Origin: JBGSKV01 sp041740975
GTDB taxonomy: Bacteria > Bdellovibrionota_B > Oligoflexia > Oligoflexales > JALZUQ01
Length of the DNA stretch: 15,284 bases
Direction of reading: 5' to 3'
Assembly: GCA_041740975.1 (NCBI GenBank)
Contig: JBGSKV010000031.1
Coordinates: 1-15,284, forward strand
Of the stretch, positions 8,057 through 14,799 are shown one piece after another. The position numbers were made by a program, and so were the translations under genes. How positions within the stretch are numbered: position 1 is the first letter of the stretch; every line of letters begins with the position of its first letter. The notes beneath the pieces were generated by a model. It was not told the origin of the DNA, searched no databases, and saw nothing but the letters and a program-made list of their open reading frames with translations.

Positions 8057-8416
8057 TTCAATAGAGGGCGTTTTATCTTTTAGCGTCGGTGGCGCAAGAT
8101 CAGACTTCTGATTCATTCCTGCGTCTTTTAATTGAGGCGCACCTGCAGAATCTTCTTTTGGTTCAGTTGCGGCTGTTTTTGTGGGTGAAAGCTCTTTTTC
8201 TTTTTCCAACTGAATCGCTCGCTCCGCGCGGCGTTTTTCTTCTAAAACATGTAGCCAACTTTTTTCGACATTCTGTTGAGATGCCGAAACCGTAGTGCTG
8301 GACTCACCAGCGGGTAGGACGGGAGCCTTAGCGGCGGTTTCATCAGATCCCATGCTCAGGGACGCAAAACTGAAAAGGGAGCCAGCCAATAGTGATGACG
8401 CTATCTTGAATTTCAT
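8036..8416 (-). CDS. Small secreted Lys/Glu/Ala-rich protein, unknown function
   Basis: 126 residues from an ATG with AGGGAG placed 7 bases upstream; the upstream in-frame TTG (8422) falls between them and is less likely. The start MKFKIASSLLAGSLFSFASL is a clear signal peptide, cleaved somewhere around residues 18-24. The mature part is low-complexity and charged: residues ~46-76 (from SASQQNVEKSWLHVL through EEKRRAERAIQLEKEKELS) look like one amphipathic or coiled helix, followed by a Pro/Lys/Glu tail. I recognise no domain. Its last 21 bases overlap the end of the efflux fusion gene on the opposite strand, so the two convergent genes have no separate terminator space. A periplasmic location is likely; function cannot be inferred. 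Confidence 0.72.
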   Translation of the reverse strand: MKFKIASSLLAGSLFSFASLSMGSDETAAKAPVLPAGESSTTVSASQQNVEKSWLHVLEEKRRAERAIQLEKEKELSPTKTAATEPKEDSAGAPQLKDAGMNQKSDLAPPTLKDKTPSIELKESFK

Positions 8417-8479
8417 AACCAAACTCCCTAGTCGATGGACAAGGAGCGTATCGGCTGCAGATGGTTAAAATTAATAGGG

Positions 8480-8507
8480 ATATTGTAACTATTTGATATT
8501 ATGTCAA
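8480..8507 (-). promoter_or_regulatory. Predicted sigma70-type promoter of the small secreted protein gene
   Basis: On the minus strand a perfect TTGACA (complement of 8502-8507) is followed by CAATAT (complement of 8480-8485) with a 16-base spacer. An overlapping TACAAT (8482-8487) has only a 14-base spacer. The gene start is ~64 bases further on. The -35 is strong and the -10 moderate. Confidence 0.55.
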
Positions 8508-8574
8508 TTTTGCAGCTAGGAGTTAGCCCAGCACTCAAAACGCGACGGAGGAACATTATCATTTATTTGGTGAG

Positions 8575-9024
8575 CTACTTCATAAAATCCCTGATGCGAT
8601 TCATCAAAGATGGAGAAATGTCTTTCATCTTTTTTTCCATGGCATCCACGCGTGCACCGGCGACTTGACCTGCGGTATTCGCCTTCTCCAGAATTTCATT
8701 CAAATTGACCGACTGACTTTGCAGGTCTTGCATTTTACTCATGAGGTTTTTTTCAACGTCTGCAAAATTTCCATCCTTAAAAAACAACATGCGAGCCGTA
8801 TCTAACAACCAGCCGCGATTTTTGGCGTCTTCGATGGATTGAAACATAGCCAAGGGATCCTGCGGTGATGTGAAGTCAAGTTCGAGCTGTTTCTTTTGTT
8901 TGTCATCGAGTGGCTGGTTCTTGATAAGATTGTAAATAAAATCATGCTCGGTTTTGGTAACGCTACCATCAATATGACTGAGAGCAGTGAGCGTCCTCAA
9001 TACTTTGTATTTATCTTCGAGCAT
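8575..9024 (-). CDS. TerB-like helical protein
   Basis: A 149-residue cytoplasmic protein with no signal peptide. Residues ~9-34 (RTLTALSHIDGSVTKTEHDF and following) and ~77-98 (ARMLFFKDGNFADVEKNLMS) resemble the two-part pattern of the TerB / tellurite-resistance fold, a helical bundle with an A..DG....E motif. The C-terminal ~50 residues are an amphipathic helix region. TerB-like domains occur in envelope-stress and DnaJ-like proteins; a tellurite role is not implied. AGAGGAC lies 7 bases before the ATG. The start is 20 bases after the stop of the outer-membrane barrel gene, so the two are probably co-transcribed. The family call rests on motif likeness only. Confidence 0.65.
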   Translation of the reverse strand: MLEDKYKVLRTLTALSHIDGSVTKTEHDFIYNLIKNQPLDDKQKKQLELDFTSPQDPLAMFQSIEDAKNRGWLLDTARMLFFKDGNFADVEKNLMSKMQDLQSQSVNLNEILEKANTAGQVAGARVDAMEKKMKDISPSLMNRIRDFMK

Positions 9025-9044
9025 ATATAAGTCCTCTGTCTCAA

Positions 9045-10073
9045 TTAAAGCGATCCACTTGTTTTGTAAGTCAACGTCGCCAATACGTTATGAGTGATTT
9101 GATGTTCATCAATAATAAGGGGTTCGCGAAAATTTCGCAATTCATATGACAAAGCCAGCCAGCTCAATGGGTTGAATGAAAGCTTCATACCATATTCCGT
9201 GGTGGCAGCTTTGGTGAATTCGTTGGCGTCCTTATCCGCGAGTTCTGGATCAACCGTAAAAGGACCAAAAAAAGCCGCATAGACCATCCAAGTGAATTTC
9301 TTGTCCCACGAATCACCTTTGACCGTGAAAACTCCATCAAGGCCAACTTTTTTGACATCCTCTAAGGATTTCACTTCGATCACGCCAGCTGTGGTCGGGT
9401 CGTCATTAAGGGTCAGCTGATCGTCGGCAAAAATTTGCATGGCAGCCATACCGAGTTTGAACTCGCCCGTACAAGCCGTCGTTGACCATAGGCGTGCTAA
9501 ACCGCCAACTGTTTCTTTAACGGTAGTGATGCCAAAGCTATCGGTTAGCTGAAACTTGGTGACGGCGGTTGCGCTGGGGCTGGGCTCACCAATTACCTGG
9601 AAATCGACGGGTGTCGCCGAATAGCTATGACCTTTGAATAAATTCGTTTCGAGGTCCACAGAAGCAAACGGACTGATCCAAACAAAACTGGGGAAATTGT
9701 AGAGATACATCGCCCCAGCTTTGAGGCGGTCCGAAGTGAGGACATTCTCCGCGAGAGAAGGCGTGCGGCTCATGGCTTCCGAAATTTGTAGAAATAGACG
9801 CAGTTCGTTAACACTCCTGAGATAGTTCAGCCGCGAATCCCAATCGGCGTTCATGGTCAAGGTGTTGCCGGTTTCTTTGCCGGGAACATCTTCAAGGCGA
9901 TTGAAATTGCCGCCCAAGCCAGCCTTGACATCGTAGGTCCAACCTTCTGGTGCTTTGCTAAGAGTTGTATCGGGAACGGAAGAAGTTAGTGATTGAGCTA
10001 CAGTGGAAGTGTTGAAAAATAAAATAAAAATGAATACAGGAAGTATGAAGTTTATCTGAAATAAATCACGCAT
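9045..10073 (-). CDS. Predicted outer-membrane beta-barrel protein
   Basis: 342 residues. The N-terminus has a hydrophobic core (INFILPVFIFILFF) ending STVAQS, a Sec signal peptide cut near residue 27. The mature protein is a series of alternating polar/aromatic strands (YDVKAGLGGNFNRL, TLTMNADWDSRLNYLRSV, AGAMYLYNF, FTWMVYAAFFGPF, YGMKLSFNPLSWLALSYELR, HNVLATLTYK), as expected for an outer-membrane barrel. It loosely recalls DUF3078 or DUF481-type proteins, but I cannot assign a family. It ends in Leu, not the usual terminal Phe/Trp. AGAGGA (complement of 10081-10086) sits 7 bases before the ATG. The TerB-like gene follows after 20 bases. Confidence 0.75.
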   Translation of the reverse strand: MRDLFQINFILPVFIFILFFNTSTVAQSLTSSVPDTTLSKAPEGWTYDVKAGLGGNFNRLEDVPGKETGNTLTMNADWDSRLNYLRSVNELRLFLQISEAMSRTPSLAENVLTSDRLKAGAMYLYNFPSFVWISPFASVDLETNLFKGHSYSATPVDFQVIGEPSPSATAVTKFQLTDSFGITTVKETVGGLARLWSTTACTGEFKLGMAAMQIFADDQLTLNDDPTTAGVIEVKSLEDVKKVGLDGVFTVKGDSWDKKFTWMVYAAFFGPFTVDPELADKDANEFTKAATTEYGMKLSFNPLSWLALSYELRNFREPLIIDEHQITHNVLATLTYKTSGSL

Positions 10074-10170
10074 AAAAAATTCCTCTTTTAATTTATCCGA
10101 TCAATCGTCGGAAGATTCGCCATTGCAACTTTTAACATGACAAAAAGGGCAGGGTCTATTCTAAATGCAC

Positions 10171-10205
10171 AAAAAAAATCCCCGCATCTTTATAGAGCGG
10201 GGATT
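10171..10205 (-). terminator. Rho-independent terminator of the thioredoxin-like gene
   Basis: Read on the minus strand, AATCCCCGC pairs with GCGGGGATT around an 11-base loop (10186-10196), followed by a run of 8 T (complement of 10171-10178). It lies ~30 bases after the stop at 10236 and separates that gene from the barrel gene. Confidence 0.92.
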
Positions 10206-10235
10206 CTTCACGGATACAGCGAAAATACTGGAAAA

Positions 10236-10751
10236 TTACTTCTCGGAACCACATTCAGCAAGGTTCAATCCTTGGTTGATGGCGTTTTCAATCAGGTTCA
10301 ATTTTGCAGCACTCCATACACCGACGCCGACATACTGAAGATTGCCTTGGCAATCGACGATGGCCGTCGTTGGGATTCCGGAAGTGTTGAGTTGCGAATA
10401 AATAGTTTGCATCGCATCTTTCAAAACCGGGTAAGAAGGATTGTGACGGGCGATCCATTTTTTGTAGTTCGAGTCGGCGCGATCGGTGCCAACGTCAAGA
10501 ACTTGGACATAAGGATTATCTTTGTACTTTTTTGCAAGTTTGGAAACGTTGGGTGCATTGTCATTGCAATAACGGCAGTTCAAACCGAAAATTTCAAGTA
10601 CGAAGACCGCGCGCGGATAATCCGAGCTTTTGTAAGTCGTGGCTTCGGCGCTGTTCATCAATGGTAATTCAAATGGCAGGATTTGAGCGCCATTAGCGAA
10701 TGCAAACTGGCTAGACAAGGCAACTGCTAAAATTAAAATGCACCTTTTCAT
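10236..10751 (-). CDS. Exported thioredoxin-like (TlpA/AhpC-type) protein with CRYC site
   Basis: 171 residues from an ATG set by a perfect AGGAGG 7 bases upstream; a longer in-frame start at 10829 has no such site. The signal peptide is MKRCILILAVALSSQFAFA, so it acts in the periplasm or envelope. The thioredoxin-like core has LEIFGLNCRYCNDNAP with the redox pair Cys59-Cys62, and SGIPTTAIVD with the conserved cis-Pro127. The pattern, and the KYKDNPYVQVLDVGTDRAD region after the first helix, fit TlpA/AhpC-type disulfide reductases or peroxiredoxin relatives. Two more cysteines (134 and 167) are present in the mature protein. It has its own promoter and terminator and is divergent from birA-coaX. 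Its redox partner is unknown. Confidence 0.88.
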   Translation of the reverse strand: MKRCILILAVALSSQFAFANGAQILPFELPLMNSAEATTYKSSDYPRAVFVLEIFGLNCRYCNDNAPNVSKLAKKYKDNPYVQVLDVGTDRADSNYKKWIARHNPSYPVLKDAMQTIYSQLNTSGIPTTAIVDCQGNLQYVGVGVWSAAKLNLIENAINQGLNLAECGSEK

Positions 10752-10758
10752 CGTGCGT

Positions 10759-10764
10759 CCTCCT
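10759..10764 (-). promoter_or_regulatory. Consensus AGGAGG ribosome-binding site
   Basis: Complement of CCTCCT, 7 bases before the ATG at 10751. It fixes the start of the thioredoxin-like protein at its signal peptide and rules against the longer frame from 10829. Confidence 0.9.
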
Positions 10765-10794
10765 GGGATATGTAAATAAGATTGTGCTACTTCA

Positions 10795-10823
10795 ATCATA
10801 CGGATTTGCGGTATAAAGCACAA
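10795..10823 (-). promoter_or_regulatory. Predicted sigma70-type promoter of the thioredoxin-like gene
   Basis: On the minus strand TTGTGC (complement of 10818-10823), a 17-base spacer, then TATGAT (complement of 10795-10800). Transcription would start near 10788, giving a leader of ~37 bases. Confidence 0.65.
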
Positions 10824-10870
10824 CGCCATAATGGCTTTGGTTTAGAACTATAGTTAAGGACTTTCTAAGC

Positions 10871-12349
10871 GTGCATATATTTACTTTTGAGACGTTAGAA
10901 TCCACCTCAACGCATGCTAAGGACTTGCTTCGTAAAGGTGAGAAAACTCCCTTTGCCGTTGTCGCTCAAACGCAATCAGGTGGTCGTGGACGCATGGGTC
11001 GAAATTGGCAAAGTCCCAAAGGCGGCTTGTATATAAGTATTGTTATGCCGGTTCTTAGTTCTCGTCCTGAACATGCGGGATCTCATGCCGTCGTCGCCGC
11101 CATGATCGTTTCAGATTTTCTCTATTCAAATTACGGCGTTCGACCAAAAATCAAATGGCCAAATGATTTGTTGTGGCAGGATAAAAAACTCGTTGGGATA
11201 TTAGGTGAGTTAGTTGACGGCCATGTTGTGATGGGTATTGGCATCAATGTGAATACGGATGTAGACCTGCACGATGAAAGCCCCCAAAAGAATAGTTCCA
11301 TGACGCTACAAGCGACTGCATTGAAGGATATCGTGTCCGAAAACATAGACTTGGCGGCCCTAGCGAAAAAATTTGCTTTGTATTGGGAAGAGTCTTGGCG
11401 ACCATCTTTGTTCTCGGACTTAGCGTCTCGGTTTCAAACCTATCCTCAAGTCGATGTTTGGCGCCAAGGCACGGAAACTCTACTAACGAAGGGTTTAGAT
11501 TCGACGGGGGCTTTGGTCACCGAAAATAGAGATGACGGAAATCTTGCGACGCATGTGAGTGTTGATCACGGTTTAGTGCCGTTAAACAGCGGTGATTTGC
11601 TGAGACATGCTCTGTGGTTGGATATTGGCAATAGCTATGTCAAATTGGCGCATGCGACACCGAATGGGTTTGAAACCCAAAAGTTTTCCTATGCAGATTA
11701 TGACTGGCACGTGAAACTTCTCGATTATATAAAATTACATAGAAAGTCAAAATCATCGCAGTTTATTTTCGGTCTCAACGTCCAAAAGAACCAGGCACAA
11801 ACCATCGAAAAACTTTTGCAAGGTGAGGGATTGCGGTGGCTTCGGCGAGCGCCTCGTCAAGTGACTTCACGATATGATGCCGCGCAACTCGGTATGGATC
11901 GTATCGCGTTGTTGGAAGGTGCGGCTGCGGAAAAAAGTCATCAATATGCTGCGCAGATGATCGTGGGTTTGGGAACGGCTACTACTCTGGATGTTTTACT
12001 GTCAAAAAAACATTTGGGCGGATTTATTTTGCCGGGGTTACTACTGGGCGCGCAAAGTTTGTCGAGCTTGTCCTTGCTGCCACGACTCGAATGGGCGGAC
12101 ATAGAAAAAGCATCAGCTGAACTCGGTGTGCATACTTCCGCCGCGATCGCCAATGGAGCCGTGCAACAATGCCGCGCATCCATCTTACAACTTCAGCGAG
12201 ATCTCGCGGCTGAGCACAATATTCCCATCGCAAAAATCAGATTGATTTTGACGGGTGGGGGAGCGAGTCTTATGAAATCAGTTTTGAGTGATGCAGTTGT
12301 TGCTGAAAGCCTTATGTGGCGTGGCATGGCGGCATTGGCCACTCTTTAG
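10871..12349 (+). CDS. birA-coaX: Bifunctional biotin protein ligase / type III pantothenate kinase
   Basis: 492 residues in two domains. Residues 1-~240 are a biotin--[acetyl-CoA carboxylase] ligase: ETLESTSTHAKD, the biotinyl-AMP loop GRGRMGRNW at 38-46, KWPND at 95-99 and KLVGIL with Lys106. No N-terminal helix-turn-helix precedes it, so it should be a ligase without the repressor function of E. coli BirA. Residues ~248-492 are CoaX, which phosphorylates pantothenate in the first step of CoA synthesis: DIGNSYVK (Asp251), YDAAQLGMDR with Asp343 as the expected catalytic base, VGLGTATTLD (366-374 region, Gly366 where many CoaX have Asp), GGFILPG, HTSAAIANGAV and LTGGGAS. Fusions of this type are known, for example in Neisseria. 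Start GTG with AAGGA (10856-10860) 10 bases upstream. Confidence 0.93.
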   Translation: MHIFTFETLESTSTHAKDLLRKGEKTPFAVVAQTQSGGRGRMGRNWQSPKGGLYISIVMPVLSSRPEHAGSHAVVAAMIVSDFLYSNYGVRPKIKWPNDLLWQDKKLVGILGELVDGHVVMGIGINVNTDVDLHDESPQKNSSMTLQATALKDIVSENIDLAALAKKFALYWEESWRPSLFSDLASRFQTYPQVDVWRQGTETLLTKGLDSTGALVTENRDDGNLATHVSVDHGLVPLNSGDLLRHALWLDIGNSYVKLAHATPNGFETQKFSYADYDWHVKLLDYIKLHRKSKSSQFIFGLNVQKNQAQTIEKLLQGEGLRWLRRAPRQVTSRYDAAQLGMDRIALLEGAAAEKSHQYAAQMIVGLGTATTLDVLLSKKHLGGFILPGLLLGAQSLSSLSLLPRLEWADIEKASAELGVHTSAAIANGAVQQCRASILQLQRDLAAEHNIPIAKIRLILTGGGASLMKSVLSDAVVAESLMWRGMAALATL

Positions 12350-12478
12350 AATGTTTTCGCGCCTATATATAAGCACCAAAACTAACCATAACCACACGTC
12401 ATCCTGATGAAGGTGTGAAACTCTTGAGCGCGTAGGCTTAGATTTCAAAAAAAATCTATCACCATAAAAAAATATGGG
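12350..12478. other. Intergenic stretch after birA-coaX, no gene seen
   Basis: I see no coding frame. There are two weak hairpins: CACAC/GTGTG with an inner TCATC/GATGA (12393-12417), and an all-AT TAGATTT/AAATCTA (12439-12458). Neither has a T-run, so no clear terminator for birA-coaX was found. Confidence 0.5.
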
Positions 12479-12484
12479 TATAAT
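12479..12484 (+). promoter_or_regulatory. Consensus -10 box (TATAAT) before the EI24 gene
   Basis: A perfect TATAAT preceded by GGG. I see no good -35 at 16-18 bases upstream. It would start a transcript near 12490, giving a ~118-base leader for the EI24 gene and possibly recA. Confidence 0.55.
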
Positions 12485-12489
12485 CGATT

Positions 12490-12607
12490 CGGTAGGCAAA
12501 GCGATGTCTTTGCAGTATGACTATCGAAGCAAACATTGGATAGTCAGCAGTAAGCCAACGGATAGCCAACGAGTCGGGATTTATAGGCTCAACCAAAGGG
12601 AACGCGT
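12490..12607 (+). promoter_or_regulatory. Candidate structured 5' leader RNA upstream of the EI24 gene
   Basis: Begins just after the TATAAT box. It holds hairpin 1, GCAAAG/CTTTGC (12496-12501 with 12508-12513, 6-base loop), and hairpin 2, TGACTATC/GATAGTCA (12518-12525 with 12539-12546, 13-base loop). Next comes an 8-base direct repeat AGCCAACG at 12553 and 12564 (11-base period), a possible AGCC/GGCT pairing (12564-12567 with 12585-12588), then the ribosome-binding site. It does not match the riboswitch consensus sequences I know, including c-di-GMP-I. Confidence 0.4.
12595..12600 (+). promoter_or_regulatory. Ribosome-binding site supporting a TTG start
   Basis: AAAGGG lies 7 bases before the TTG at 12608, where the EI24-family protein sequence naturally begins (MKFVESSLSGLRAYP). 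Confidence 0.6.
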
Positions 12608-13342
12608 TTGAAATTTGTCGAGAGCTCACTATCTGGTCTACGCGCTTATCCTGAGGGTCTGCGCTGGCTTTCGCGCCATCCGTTCTATCTTCTTTTGCTT
12701 CTGCTGCCTTTTTTTCTGAGCTTGGCGGCGTTGTTTTGGGGTTGGAGTGGGCTGCGTGAGGTGGACGTATGGTTGGCTGAGCGCATTTTGTTTCCAGAGC
12801 CGCAGCAGTGGTGGATGTATGTCGTCTGGTGGATATGTCAGTGGATCCTTTATTTGGCTGTGCGTATTTTGGCTTTAGTCATTGCGATGCTTTTTGCCAA
12901 TGCTCTTTGGGCGCCCGTTTATGAGTGGGTGTCGTGTGCAGTGGAAAAAGATTTTACGGGTGGGCGGTTGGTGGAAGTGAGTTTTTGGCGGTCGATTCTA
13001 CTGATTACGGAAGAGTTGAAAAAAGTTTTTTTTATTATCGCGGTGTCGTTGATTTTTATGTTTATTCCGTTTCTCAATGTTTTTTCATTTTTTATGACGG
13101 CACTGCTGATTGGCTGGAATTTCTTTGATTTTCCGTTAGCGCGCCGTGGCTGGAGCTTTCAGCGTCGTTTAGGTTTCGTATGGCAGAATAAGTGGTCCGT
13201 AGGTGGGTTTGGTCTGTGGATGATGATTCCGTTTTTGCAAATGTTTCTGTTTCCCTTTGCGGTTGTCGGCGGAACTTTAGTTAGTTTACGGGCGCTGAGA
13301 GAACAGGGCTTATTAGATTTGCCGATGAAACAAGTTGTTTAG
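12608..13342 (+). CDS. EI24-domain / CysZ-like inner-membrane protein
   Basis: 244 residues from a TTG start with a good ribosome-binding site. Membrane segments lie at ~25-46 (long Leu run then WGW), ~69-98, ~140-157, ~158-175 and ~205-230. The family pattern is clear: NALWAPVYEWV at 98-108, an amphipathic stretch with FTGG, GWNFFDFPLARRGWSF at 169-184, RRLGFVWQNKW, and a final hydrophobic FLQMFLFPFAVVGGT. The EI24/CysZ family includes the E. coli sulfate permease CysZ, which feeds cysteine synthesis. No cysteine-pathway gene is nearby, so the substrate is open and I give no gene symbol. It lies 79 bases upstream of recA, on the same strand and without a clear terminator between, so read-through into recA is possible. 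Confidence 0.85.
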   Translation: MKFVESSLSGLRAYPEGLRWLSRHPFYLLLLLLPFFLSLAALFWGWSGLREVDVWLAERILFPEPQQWWMYVVWWICQWILYLAVRILALVIAMLFANALWAPVYEWVSCAVEKDFTGGRLVEVSFWRSILLITEELKKVFFIIAVSLIFMFIPFLNVFSFFMTALLIGWNFFDFPLARRGWSFQRRLGFVWQNKWSVGGFGLWMMIPFLQMFLFPFAVVGGTLVSLRALREQGLLDLPMKQVV

Positions 13343-13380
13343 CTTTTTGCTCGTTGCTGGGTAAAAAGCAGTGTCCGAAA

Positions 13381-13407
13381 TAGGTTGTCAAAGTTAGGTT
13401 ATCAAAA
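13381..13407 (+). repeat. Imperfect 13-base direct repeat before recA
   Basis: TAGGTTGTCAAAG (13381-13393) is followed 14 bases on by TAGGTTATCAAAA (13395-13407), 11 of 13 bases identical. It lies directly before the recA ribosome-binding site and could be an operator or chance. No TTACnnnGTAA or CTGT-type LexA box is seen in this gap. Confidence 0.5.
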
Positions 13408-13421
13408 CAAGGAGAGTTCGT

Positions 13422-14597
13422 ATGAGTAGTAGCAGTAGTCAAGAAAAGGCAAAGTTGATTGAGAACGCCGTTGCCGCCATTGAAAAGCAATTTGGTAAGG
13501 GCGCGATTATGCGTCTTGGCAAAGATGCCCAACTAGAGCCGATTGAAACAATCTCTACTGGAACAGCCTCCTTAGATATAGCTTTAGGTGTGGGCGGTGT
13601 GCCACGTGGTCGAGTCATTGAAGTTTACGGCCCCGAATCAAGCGGCAAGACGACTTTGACACTACACTTAGCGGCCGAAGCTCAAAAAGCGGGTGGCGTT
13701 GTGGCTTTTGTGGATGCAGAGCATGCACTCGACACAGCTTACGCAAAGGCGATTGGTGTAAATCTGGAAAACCTTTTGGTTTCGCAACCCGACACTGGCG
13801 AGCAAGCATTGGAGATTGTCGATGTTTTAACCCGTACAGGTGCGGTTGATTTGATTGTTATCGACTCGGTTGCGGCTTTGACACCTCGGGCTGAGATTGA
13901 AGGCGAAATGGGTGACCATCATGTCGGATTGCAAGCTCGTTTGATGTCTCAAGCCTTGCGAAAACTCACCGCAAATATCGCGCGTAGTGGAAGCACGGTT
14001 GTTTTCATTAACCAGATTCGTATGAAAATCGGTGTGATGTTCGGCAGCCCCGAAACGACAACTGGTGGTAATGCTCTCAAATTCTATTCGAGTGTGCGTA
14101 TGGACATCCGTCGCATTGGTTCCATTAAGCGTGAGAACGAAACGATTGGTAACCGTGTGCGCGTCAAGGTTGTCAAAAATAAAGTCGCAGCTCCTTTCAA
14201 AGAGGCTGAGTTCGATGTTGATTTTGGCAAAGGCTTTTCACGGGTTGGTGACGTCCTCGATTTAGCGGTTAACAAAGATATTGTGAACAAAGCGGGTGCT
14301 TGGTTCTCTTATGGTGACGAACGCATTGGTCAAGGCCGTGAAGCGGCAAAGGAATTTTTGACAGAAAATTCAAAAATGCTTGATGAAATTGATGTAAAAG
14401 TTCGCGCCGCTTATGGCTTGGTGGCACGTCGTCAAGGTGCCGCGGCTGATGCGGATGGTGTTGAAGGCGCGGTGAAAGAAACCGAAGTGCGCGAAGCTCG
14501 TCCGAAAGCTTCGGACATGAAGGCGGATAAGATTGAAAAACAAGCGGCACGGGCTGCGAAGCGTGGCTCGGCTGGAGCGAATGCCCGCGCAAATTAA
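13422..14597 (+). CDS. recA: Recombinase RecA
   Basis: 391 residues, longer than the ~350 usual. RecA forms a filament on single-stranded DNA, drives strand exchange and helps LexA-type self-cleavage. Walker A GPESSGKT lies at 70-77, the catalytic Glu at 100 (DAEHALD), Walker B LIVIDSVAAL with Asp148, then the IEGEMGDHHVGLQARLMSQA segment, the NQIRMKIGVMFGSPETTTGG loop, and RIGQGREAAKEFL in the C-terminal domain. The last ~58 residues (from 334, GAAADADGVEG to the end) are low-complexity and net basic (about 13 Lys/Arg against 9 Asp/Glu); the tail of E. coli RecA is acidic. AAGGAGAG (13409-13416) precedes ATG by 5 bases. A strong terminator follows. Confidence 0.98.
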   Translation: MSSSSSQEKAKLIENAVAAIEKQFGKGAIMRLGKDAQLEPIETISTGTASLDIALGVGGVPRGRVIEVYGPESSGKTTLTLHLAAEAQKAGGVVAFVDAEHALDTAYAKAIGVNLENLLVSQPDTGEQALEIVDVLTRTGAVDLIVIDSVAALTPRAEIEGEMGDHHVGLQARLMSQALRKLTANIARSGSTVVFINQIRMKIGVMFGSPETTTGGNALKFYSSVRMDIRRIGSIKRENETIGNRVRVKVVKNKVAAPFKEAEFDVDFGKGFSRVGDVLDLAVNKDIVNKAGAWFSYGDERIGQGREAAKEFLTENSKMLDEIDVKVRAAYGLVARRQGAAADADGVEGAVKETEVREARPKASDMKADKIEKQAARAAKRGSAGANARAN

Positions 14598-14625
14598 GGC
14601 AGTTTGAAGCACTCTGAACAAAGGA

Positions 14626-14653
14626 CCGCCGAATTCATTCGGCGGTTTTTTTT
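14626..14653 (+). terminator. Rho-independent terminator of recA
   Basis: CCGCCGAA (14626-14633) pairs with TTCGGCGG (14638-14645) around a 4-base loop, followed by 8 T. It lies 28 bases after the recA stop. Confidence 0.95.
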
Positions 14654-14787
14654 GCTAAAAAAGGCCCTGGAAGTACACGAATGAAAAACAGCTAACTACC
14701 AGGAATAAAAGAAGTAAAGCTGAAGACTTTAGAAAAATCCACCTTTGGACGATGAGACCAATATTACCGAACAAATGGGTTCATTCT

Positions 14788-14794
14788 GAAAGGA
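14788..14794 (+). promoter_or_regulatory. Ribosome-binding site choosing the poly-Gln lipoprotein start
   Basis: GAAAGGA lies 5 bases before the ATG at 14800. The upstream in-frame ATG at 14752 has no such site and would bury the signal peptide behind 16 polar residues. Confidence 0.8.
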
Positions 14795-14799
14795 CTACA

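Noticed and set aside
10096..10112. TCCGA/TCGGA inverted repeat upstream of the barrel gene as an operator
   Set aside because: Only 5 bp long, with no recognisable -35/-10 pair beside it.
10137..10667. 176-residue plus-strand open frame
   Set aside because: It lies opposite the thioredoxin-like gene and its terminator, has no ribosome-binding site, and its translation shows no domain; the minus strand has a signal peptide, CxxC site and AGGAGG.
12393..12417. Second REP-like copy (GTCATCCTGA...)
   Set aside because: Only ~10 bases resemble the element at 1885 and the rest diverges; likely chance.
12490..12607. c-di-GMP (GEMM) or other known riboswitch
   Set aside because: The conserved core sequences of GEMM-I, SAM/SAH, cobalamin and mini-ykkC classes are absent.
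13342..13369. GCTTTTT/AAAAAGC hairpin after the EI24 gene as a terminator
   Set aside because: The stem is AT-rich with a 14-base loop and no T-run follows.
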